The translations under genes were made by a program, and so were the position numbers. The notes under the pieces were generated by a model. That model saw nothing but the letters and a program-made list of their open reading frames with translations. It made no database searches and was not told the origin of the DNA. A DNA stretch of 11,603 bases, taken from contig NZ_JASLCE010000123.1 of NCBI RefSeq assembly GCF_030146175.1, forward strand, positions 1 to 11,603, read 5' to 3'. The stretch comes from Flavobacterium sp. (GTDB lineage Bacteria; Bacteroidota; Bacteroidia; Flavobacteriales; Flavobacteriaceae). Every line of letters starts with the position of its first letter. Positions within the stretch are counted from its first letter, which is position 1. This document shows positions 6,795 to 11,603 of the stretch, in pieces.

Positions 6795-7473
6795 CTTCCG
6801 TATTTTTTATTGTATTTTCTCCTAAAATTATAGCCGGCAAATGACTATTTAGCCAGCGGTATTTATTTATGATCATCACATGAGTACCGCCTTTTATAAT
6901 GATGGCATCATGGATATATTTTATCGGAAACACCTCATCGGCATCACCATGAATATGGACAATTTTGTCATCGGCTACTTTCCGATCCCAGGAGATTACC
7001 TGTTCCAACGCCCAATCCAGGTAGCGTTTGTCGCGCATCGATAAAAACTTTTCATATAATTTGATCCGACTTTGGGCTGTTTCGCCAAAGGCATATTTGG
7101 CCAACACTTCTATATTCGCAAACATACCCGTCGGGATCAATTTATAGGCTTTGGTTGTTTTAGCAAATTTCATTCGTTTCGGAAATTCCACTTTTGTTTT
7201 TACACTGGAAATAATGATGGTTTTCCGAACCGGAATAATCCGGGCAATTTCCTGAACCAATATACCTCCAAAAGAAACACCGATCAAAACCGGGTTTTCG
7301 TCCGTTATTTTTTCGGCCATTCTTTTCGCATACGCTTCCAAACTTTCTTTTGATTCCGGCAAAAACCATTCCAGCCAATGAACTTCAAATTGGTCTTCCG
7401 GTAATTTTATATTTTCAAAAATGGTAGGATTGGCTGCCAGTCCCGGCATTAAATAAACGGGTATTTTGCTCAT
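6787..7473 (-). CDS. Alpha/beta-hydrolase fold protein
   Basis: 228 residues, no signal peptide, so probably cytoplasmic. The fold is indicated by an N-terminal beta-strand with an oxyanion-loop-like PGL motif (VYLMPGLAANPTIF, 6-19). The nucleophile elbow is GVSFGG at 65-70 (Ser67). A late acid lies in HGDADEVFP at 175-183 (Asp177 or Asp179), and the catalytic His198 in GGTHVMI. The triad therefore looks complete and the protein should be an active esterase, thioesterase or related hydrolase; the substrate is not evident. It is the promoter-proximal gene of a two-gene unit, overlapping the transglycosylase by 8 nt. Its 146-bp upstream region is shared with the divergent GNAT-like gene and contains a tandem 23-bp repeat. 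Confidence 0.85.
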   Translation of the reverse strand: MSKIPVYLMPGLAANPTIFENIKLPEDQFEVHWLEWFLPESKESLEAYAKRMAEKITDENPVLIGVSFGGILVQEIARIIPVRKTIIISSVKTKVEFPKRMKFAKTTKAYKLIPTGMFANIEVLAKYAFGETAQSRIKLYEKFLSMRDKRYLDWALEQVISWDRKVADDKIVHIHGDADEVFPIKYIHDAIIIKGGTHVMIINKYRWLNSHLPAIILGENTIKNTEDE

Positions 7474-7543
7474 TATCTGCTGTTTTAACGCTTCACTAAC
7501 GTAGAATCTTATGTTTTTTTCCGAAATTTGTATAAAAATAATC

Positions 7544-7589
7544 CATTCCGGGTGATTTTACAATCACATTCCGGGTTAAATTATAATCA
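7544..7589. repeat. Tandem imperfect 23-bp direct repeat in a divergent promoter region
   Basis: Two directly adjacent 23-bp units (7544-7566 and 7567-7589) both begin CATTCCGGGT and end AATCA, matching at 19 of 23 positions. They lie 71 bp before the start of the alpha/beta hydrolase and 31 bp before the start of the GNAT-like gene. Spacing near two helical turns is compatible with tandem regulator sites, but no regulator is identified. Confidence 0.6.
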
Positions 7590-7619
7590 ATTATTTCTCC
7601 CCTATGAATACGCTATATC

Positions 7620-7901
7620 ATGGAAATTAAAGACAACGAATTATTACGCCAATTCGAAAATCAAACTGAAAACGGGTTATTAACAGTGGAGTATTCCCTT
7701 CAGGAACGCAAGCTTTTTCTAACCAAACTGAACCATACCGAAAAGGAAGACCCTGAAACTATCGATGCTTTTTTAAAAGCCATCATGAACAACGCCGAAG
7801 AAAAACGATTACGTGTCGTTCCGACACATCCTAAAATCACTTCTTTTTTTAGAAAAAATCCCGTTTATAAGGAATTATTACCACCGGGAATAAAAATATA
7901 A
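7620..7901 (+). CDS. Short GNAT-like (COG2388-type) N-acetyltransferase-related protein
   Basis: 93 residues. The C-terminal half, RLRVVPTHPKITSFFRKNPVYKELL (split here as RLRVVPTHPKI and TSFFRKNPVYKELL, about 63-87), matches the conserved end of small single-domain GNAT proteins of the NATD1/YidJ type, where a strand with VVP is followed by a helix and an aromatic-rich hairpin. The N-terminal part (ENGLLTVEYSLQERKLFLTKL, about 17-37) supplies the first beta-strands. However, the expected acetyl-CoA loop, an RGxGxA/G-type motif between those parts, is replaced by NHTEKEDPETIDAFLKAI. Acetyltransferase activity is therefore doubtful, and the protein may be a divergent or repurposed member. It is transcribed alone, divergent from the hydrolase pair and convergent with mtaB, with a bidirectional terminator just downstream. 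Confidence 0.7.
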   Translation: MEIKDNELLRQFENQTENGLLTVEYSLQERKLFLTKLNHTEKEDPETIDAFLKAIMNNAEEKRLRVVPTHPKITSFFRKNPVYKELLPPGIKI

Positions 7902-7906
7902 TTTAT

Positions 7907-7945
7907 AAAAAATGGCTGTCTTGTTATAAGGCCAGCCATTTTTTT
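7907..7945. terminator. Bidirectional intrinsic terminator between the GNAT-like gene and mtaB
   Basis: Arms AAAAAATGGCTG and CAGCCATTTTTT form a 12-bp stem around a 14-nt loop. The plus strand ends in seven Ts and the minus strand in six, so it can stop transcripts from both converging genes. Confidence 0.85.
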
Positions 7946-7953
7946 ATTTATCC

Positions 7954-7966
7954 CACCTGACAGGTG
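7954..7966. repeat. Perfect 13-bp palindrome next to the shared terminator
   Basis: CACCTGACAGGTG is a 6-bp perfect inverted repeat around a single A, lying 5 nt past the mtaB stop and followed on the plus strand by TTTT. A hairpin needs a larger loop (5-bp stem, 3-nt loop), so its role as a second terminator or a protein site is open. Confidence 0.45.
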
Positions 7967-7971
7967 TTTTA

Positions 7972-9300
7972 TTATACCGGAACGTTTACAAAGTCCATAC
8001 GAACGGTTCCGTCTTCGTCTATTTTGGTAAGCTGAATATCGTGTAAGGTATTTACCAACTCCGGATTCCACGGGGTTTTTACTTTCACGTAGTTTTCGGT
8101 AAATCCATGGATATAACCTTCTTTGTTTTCACCCTCAAACAATACCGTTCTATGGGTTCCCAACTGACTTTCGTAAAAAGCGCGTCGTTTTTTAACCGAA
8201 AGTCCACGTAGCATTTTACTTCTTTTACTACGCACATTCATCGGCACCACACCTTCCATTTCGGCTGCTTCGGTATTATCTCTTTCCGAATAGGTAAATA
8301 CGTGCAGGTACGAAATATCCAGTTCATTCAGGAAATTATAGGTTTCCAGGAACAATTCGTCGGTTTCGCCCGGAAATCCAACAATTACATCCACTCCGAT
8401 ACAGGCATGCGGCATTACTTCGCGGATTTTAGCCACTCTGTCGGCATATAATTCGCGTAAATAACGGCGTTTCATTTTTTTCAGAATCGTATTACTTCCG
8501 GATTGTAACGGAATATGGAAATGCGGTACAAACGTACGGCTTTGCGACACGAACTCGATGGTTTCGTTTTTTAATAAATTCGGTTCAATCGATGAGATTC
8601 GCAAACGTTCGATTCCGTCTACCTGATCCAATGCCTGAACCAGTTCAAAAAAAGTATGTTCGTGTTTTTTATTTCCGAATTCCCCTTTTCCGTAGTCACC
8701 AATATTAACACCGGTTAATACGATTTCCTTGATTCCCTGTTGTGAAATCTCCTTGGCATTTTTCATTACATTTTCCATCGTATCGCTACGGGAAATACCT
8801 CTTGCCAACGGAATCGTACAATACGTACATTTATAATCACATCCGTCCTGAACTTTTAGGAACGCACGGGTACGGTCACCAATCGAATAACTTCCAACAT
8901 AAAAATCGGCTTCTTCAATTTCGCAGGAATGTACCTCGCCCATATCGTTTTTCGACAGGTCGTTGATATAATCGGTAATTTTAAATTTTTCGGTAGCTCC
9001 CAAAACCAGATCCACGCCATCTACGGCCGCCAGTTCTTCCGGTTTTAATTGCGCATAACAACCTACGGCTGCCACAAATGCTTTATCATTATGCTTAAGC
9101 GCCTTCTTTACAATCTGCTTGAACTGTTTGTCCGCATTTTCCGTTACCGAACAGGTGTTGATAACGTATATGTCGGCTATTTCCTCAAAATCCACACGGT
9201 CGAAGCCTTCGTCCTGAAAACTGCGCGCAATGGTCGATGTTTCTGAAAAATTCAGCTTACATCCCAATGTATAAAAAGCAACTTTTTTTCTGTTTTCCAT
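7972..9300 (-). CDS. mtaB: tRNA t6A37 methylthiotransferase
   Basis: 442 residues, the typical length of MiaB/MtaB-type radical SAM methylthiotransferases. The N-terminal domain holds the three cysteines of the auxiliary iron-sulfur cluster: C14 (TLGCKLN), C50 (NTCSVT) and C81 (GCYAQ). The radical SAM domain has CDYKCTYC (C154, C158, C161) for the catalytic 4Fe-4S cluster, followed by IPLARG, then HIPLQSGSN at 262-270 and GFPGET at 308-313. A TRAM RNA-binding domain fills about 380-438. The enzyme adds a methylthio group to C2 of N6-threonylcarbamoyladenosine-37 in ANN-decoding tRNAs. The TLGCKLN and NTCSVT motifs fit MtaB better than MiaB or RimO. The gene has its own promoter and a shared downstream terminator. 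Confidence 0.93.
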   Translation of the reverse strand: MENRKKVAFYTLGCKLNFSETSTIARSFQDEGFDRVDFEEIADIYVINTCSVTENADKQFKQIVKKALKHNDKAFVAAVGCYAQLKPEELAAVDGVDLVLGATEKFKITDYINDLSKNDMGEVHSCEIEEADFYVGSYSIGDRTRAFLKVQDGCDYKCTYCTIPLARGISRSDTMENVMKNAKEISQQGIKEIVLTGVNIGDYGKGEFGNKKHEHTFFELVQALDQVDGIERLRISSIEPNLLKNETIEFVSQSRTFVPHFHIPLQSGSNTILKKMKRRYLRELYADRVAKIREVMPHACIGVDVIVGFPGETDELFLETYNFLNELDISYLHVFTYSERDNTEAAEMEGVVPMNVRSKRSKMLRGLSVKKRRAFYESQLGTHRTVLFEGENKEGYIHGFTENYVKVKTPWNPELVNTLHDIQLTKIDEDGTVRMDFVNVPV

Positions 9301-9364
9301 AATGATAAGCTACCTATAAAGTAGTAACTTTAGTTATATTTACATCTTTTTAAAAAAGAGTTTG

Positions 9365-9395
9365 CAAAGTTACATACAAAATTCGGTTTGGTAAA
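9365..9395 (-). promoter_or_regulatory. Bacteroidota-type promoter of mtaB
   Basis: The minus strand carries TTTA (9395-9392), a 19-nt spacer, and TAACTTTG (9372-9365), a full -7 match with a near -33 match. It implies a leader of about 60 nt. Confidence 0.65.
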
Positions 9396-9477
9396 ATCCA
9401 TTGGGAGATTTATATTCCTAATTCACATTATATTAAGACTTTACAACAACCGGTTAAACAGAAACCTATTTTTCTCA

Positions 9478-11094
9478 ATGCGATCAATAATCTTTTCCAT
9501 ATCAGCCTTTTGTCTTTTGTTTTTGATGGTTTCCTGTGGTAAAAACAGTACCGAAGACAAGGATCATCTGGTTTTCCGTTATAACGAAAGTGCCAATATC
9601 AGCTCCCTTGATCCGGCTTTTTCCAAGAGTCAGGCGATAATCTGGCCCTGCAATCTAATTTTTAACGGACTGGTACAATTGGACGACAGTTTGCATATTC
9701 AGCCCGATATTGCCAAAAGCTGGACGATTTCGGCCGATGGAAAAACCTATACGTTTACCCTTCGCAACGATGTTTATTTTCATAAAAATGCACTTTTCGG
9801 AAAAGACAGTACCCGAATCGTTACCGCTCCTGATTTCGAATACAGTTTAAAACGATTGCGCGATGAAAAAGTCGCGTCACCCGGTGGCTGGATTCTGCAA
9901 ACCGTAGCCGATATGAAAGCTAAAAACGACAGTATATTCGAAATCACGTTACAAAAACCGTTTCCAGCGTTTTTAGGATTGTTGTCCATGAAATACGCAT
10001 CGGTAGTTCCAAAAGAAATCGTCGAAACTCCGGGTTATGATTTTCGGGCCAAACCTGTAGGAACCGGTCCTTTTCAGTTCAAATTATGGGAAGAAAACGT
10101 CAAACTGGTGTTGCGTAAAAATCCGTTGTATTTTGAAAAAGACGAACAAGGCGTACAACTTCCCTATCTGAAAGCCGTTGCTGTTACGTTTTTACCGGAC
10201 AAACAAAGCGGATTTCTACAGTTTGTACAAGGTAAGCTGGATTTTGTTTCCGGACTGGATCCTTCCTATAAAGACGAAATTTTAACTCAAAAAGGCGATT
10301 TACAGCCCAAATACCAAAACGATATTAATCTGATAACCGGCGCTTACCTGAATACCGAATACCTTGGATTCCGTATGGATGGTACGGATAAAACCATACT
10401 GGACAAACGAATCCGCCAGGCGATGAATTATGGTTTCGACCGAAAAAAGATGATCCTTTACCTGCGTAACGGAATGGGAACACCGGCTACCAGTGGTATT
10501 ATTCCGGCCGGATTACCGGGTTATGCCAATCTGAAAGGTTATGATTACGATCTGCAAAAAGCGCGAAAATTAATCGCCGATTATAAAAAAGCGACCGGCA
10601 ATTCGAATCCAACTGTCTATTTGTCGACCAACGCTACCTATATTGATATCACGGAATATTTACAGCGGGAATGGCAAAAAATCGGTCTGAATGTTCAGGT
10701 AGACGTAACACCACCGGCTACGTTACGACAGGCGATTGCGACTGGAAAAGTTTCGTTTTTCCGTGCGAGCTGGATCGCCGATTATCCCGATGCAGAGAAT
10801 TATCTTTCGTTGTTTTACAGTAAGAATTTTGCACCAAACGGTCCGAATTATACCCACTTTAAAAGTGCTGCTTTCGACGCTTTGTATGAAAAGGCATTTT
10901 TGGAAAACGACATCACCAAGCGAAATGAGCTATACCGCGAAATGGATGCGCTTATCATCGATGAAGCGCCAATCATTCCTTTATTTTATGACAGAGTCGC
11001 GCGATTCACCCGTAAAAATGTAGTCAACCTGGGAATTAATCCGTTAAACCTGCTACAACTGAAAAAAGTAAAAAAGCTACCGGATCATTCCTAA
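9478..11094 (+). CDS. Family-5 extracellular solute-binding lipoprotein (DppA/OppA-like)
   Basis: 538 residues from the ATG at 9478, chosen because it starts a lipoprotein signal peptide: MRSIIFSISAFCLLFLMVSC, with Cys20 as the lipidation site. An in-frame TTG at 9388 would add 30 residues ahead of it. The body matches peptide/nickel-binding proteins of ABC importers: NISSLDPAFSKSQA near 40-53, a PDIAKSWTISADGKTYTFTL stretch at about 76-95, GTGPF at 195-199, RQAMNYGFDR at 313-322 and WIADYPD at 432-438. Family members bind oligopeptides, dipeptides or other small solutes in the cell envelope and hand them to a permease. No permease or ATPase gene is within the window, so this may be an orphan binding protein. 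No terminator is visible in the 60 nt before the response regulator gene, so read-through is possible. Confidence 0.9.
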   Translation: MRSIIFSISAFCLLFLMVSCGKNSTEDKDHLVFRYNESANISSLDPAFSKSQAIIWPCNLIFNGLVQLDDSLHIQPDIAKSWTISADGKTYTFTLRNDVYFHKNALFGKDSTRIVTAPDFEYSLKRLRDEKVASPGGWILQTVADMKAKNDSIFEITLQKPFPAFLGLLSMKYASVVPKEIVETPGYDFRAKPVGTGPFQFKLWEENVKLVLRKNPLYFEKDEQGVQLPYLKAVAVTFLPDKQSGFLQFVQGKLDFVSGLDPSYKDEILTQKGDLQPKYQNDINLITGAYLNTEYLGFRMDGTDKTILDKRIRQAMNYGFDRKKMILYLRNGMGTPATSGIIPAGLPGYANLKGYDYDLQKARKLIADYKKATGNSNPTVYLSTNATYIDITEYLQREWQKIGLNVQVDVTPPATLRQAIATGKVSFFRASWIADYPDAENYLSLFYSKNFAPNGPNYTHFKSAAFDALYEKAFLENDITKRNELYREMDALIIDEAPIIPLFYDRVARFTRKNVVNLGINPLNLLQLKKVKKLPDHS

Positions 11095-11118
11095 TTCTTT
11101 CCCAAATCGCGGATTAAA

Positions 11119-11148
11119 TTGCGTCCATTTATGTAATCATTACCTTTG
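11119..11148 (+). promoter_or_regulatory. Bacteroidota-type promoter of the response regulator gene
   Basis: TTG (11119-11121), a 19-nt spacer and TACCTTTG (11141-11148) match the phylum consensus in sequence and spacing. The box ends only 6 nt before the ATG at 11155, so the transcript should start at or within a few nucleotides of the start codon. Confidence 0.75.
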
Positions 11149-11154
11149 AAACGA

Positions 11155-11603
11155 ATGAAAATCCTGATAATAGAAGACGAAAAAGGACTTCGTGAAGTCA
11201 TCCAACAATCGCTTGAAAAAGAAAAATTTATCGTGGAAACGGCCGCTAACTTTAACGACGGACTCGATAAACTGGGTTGTTATGAATACGATTGCGTCGT
11301 CGTAGATATTATGCTACCGGATGGAAACGGACTCGATTTAATTTCGGAAATCAAAGCATTACATAAAAAAGAGGCAATTATCATTATCTCGGCCAAAGAC
11401 TCGGTAGACGATAAAGTCAAAGGACTGGACATCGGAGCCGATGATTATTTGAGCAAACCGTTCCATCTGGCCGAACTCCATGCCCGAATTAAATCGGCTA
11501 TCCGGAGAAAAAGTCATAACGGCGATAACCTGATTCACTGGAACAACATTACCCTTTCGCCCGAACAGCGCACCGTTAGCGTAAACAATACCGAACTGAC
11601 ACT
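11155..11603 (+). CDS. OmpR/PhoB-family two-component response regulator (3' truncated by window)
   Basis: 149 codons are visible and the frame is open to the right edge. Residues 1-115 form a complete receiver domain: acidic pair E7/D8 (LIIEDE), phospho-acceptor D51 (VVVDIMLPDGNGL), switch residue S79 (IIISAKD) and K101 in the SKPF motif. From about 125 (NLIHWNNITLSPEQRTVSVN) the start of an OmpR-type winged-helix DNA-binding domain is visible, typical of transcription regulators of about 225 residues. A partner histidine kinase would be expected just downstream but lies outside the window. The gene has its own promoter close to the ATG and follows the solute-binding lipoprotein gene on the same strand by 60 nt. 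Confidence 0.95.
   Translation, partial: MKILIIEDEKGLREVIQQSLEKEKFIVETAANFNDGLDKLGCYEYDCVVVDIMLPDGNGLDLISEIKALHKKEAIIIISAKDSVDDKVKGLDIGADDYLSKPFHLAELHARIKSAIRRKSHNGDNLIHWNNITLSPEQRTVSVNNTELT

Noticed and set aside
6523..7378. Several short open frames on both strands over the hydrolase and transglycosylase genes
   Set aside because: All overlap well-supported genes and show no domain, signal peptide or promoter.
7602..7628. ATG at 7602 upstream of the GNAT-like gene
   Set aside because: It is out of frame and meets a stop after eight codons; too short to call an upstream ORF without translation data.
9388..9477. In-frame TTG start extending the solute-binding protein by 30 residues
   Set aside because: The extension would precede a complete lipoprotein signal peptide that begins at 9478; a start there fits the Cys20 lipobox.
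1..11603. Search for mobile elements, CRISPR arrays, tRNA/rRNA genes and defence genes
   Set aside because: No transposase, integrase, spaced repeats or RNA gene signatures were seen; the window reads as core chromosome.

Overview
The window looks like an ordinary chromosomal segment from a member of the Bacteroidota, most likely a Flavobacterium or close relative. The evidence is threefold. Several genes are preceded by the phylum-specific TAnnTTTG promoter box. Start codons sit behind A-rich leaders without a strong Shine-Dalgarno sequence. The proteins are of typical flavobacterial type: a CarB of only 950 residues, an MtaB methylthiotransferase, a 53-residue L34 and a KirBac-like channel. 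I see no phage, transposon, CRISPR or tRNA/rRNA sequence.

Layout. 1-63 (-) holds the first 21 codons of a probable B12-binding radical SAM protein. 127-1083 (-) is an inward-rectifier-type K+ channel. 1183-4035 (-) is carB, with a terminator just beyond it. 4136-4297 (-) is rpmH (ribosomal protein L34), with its own promoter and terminator. 4549-5064 (+) is a small membrane-anchored TPR-like protein followed by a strong terminator. 5206-5901 (+) is an exported thioredoxin-fold protein that lacks the second active-site cysteine. 6787-7473 and 5898-6794 (-) form an overlapping pair, an alpha/beta hydrolase followed by a lytic transglycosylase. 7620-7901 (+) is a short GNAT-like protein. 7972-9300 (-) is mtaB. 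9478-11094 (+) is a family-5 solute-binding lipoprotein. 11155-11603 (+) is the start of an OmpR-type response regulator, cut off by the window edge.

The genes do not form one pathway. They cover pyrimidine/arginine precursor synthesis (carB), translation (rpmH, mtaB), the cell envelope (transglycosylase, solute-binding lipoprotein, exported thioredoxin-like protein, K+ channel) and signalling (response regulator). Most appear to be transcribed singly. The clearest exception is the hydrolase-transglycosylase pair, whose frames overlap by 8 nt.

I did not find a convincing new multi-gene system. The points most worth a second look are the CarB without its allosteric domain, the CxxN thioredoxin, a tandem 23-bp repeat in the divergent region at 7544-7589, the near-leaderless promoter of the response regulator, and the apparent loss of the acetyl-CoA loop in the GNAT-like protein.
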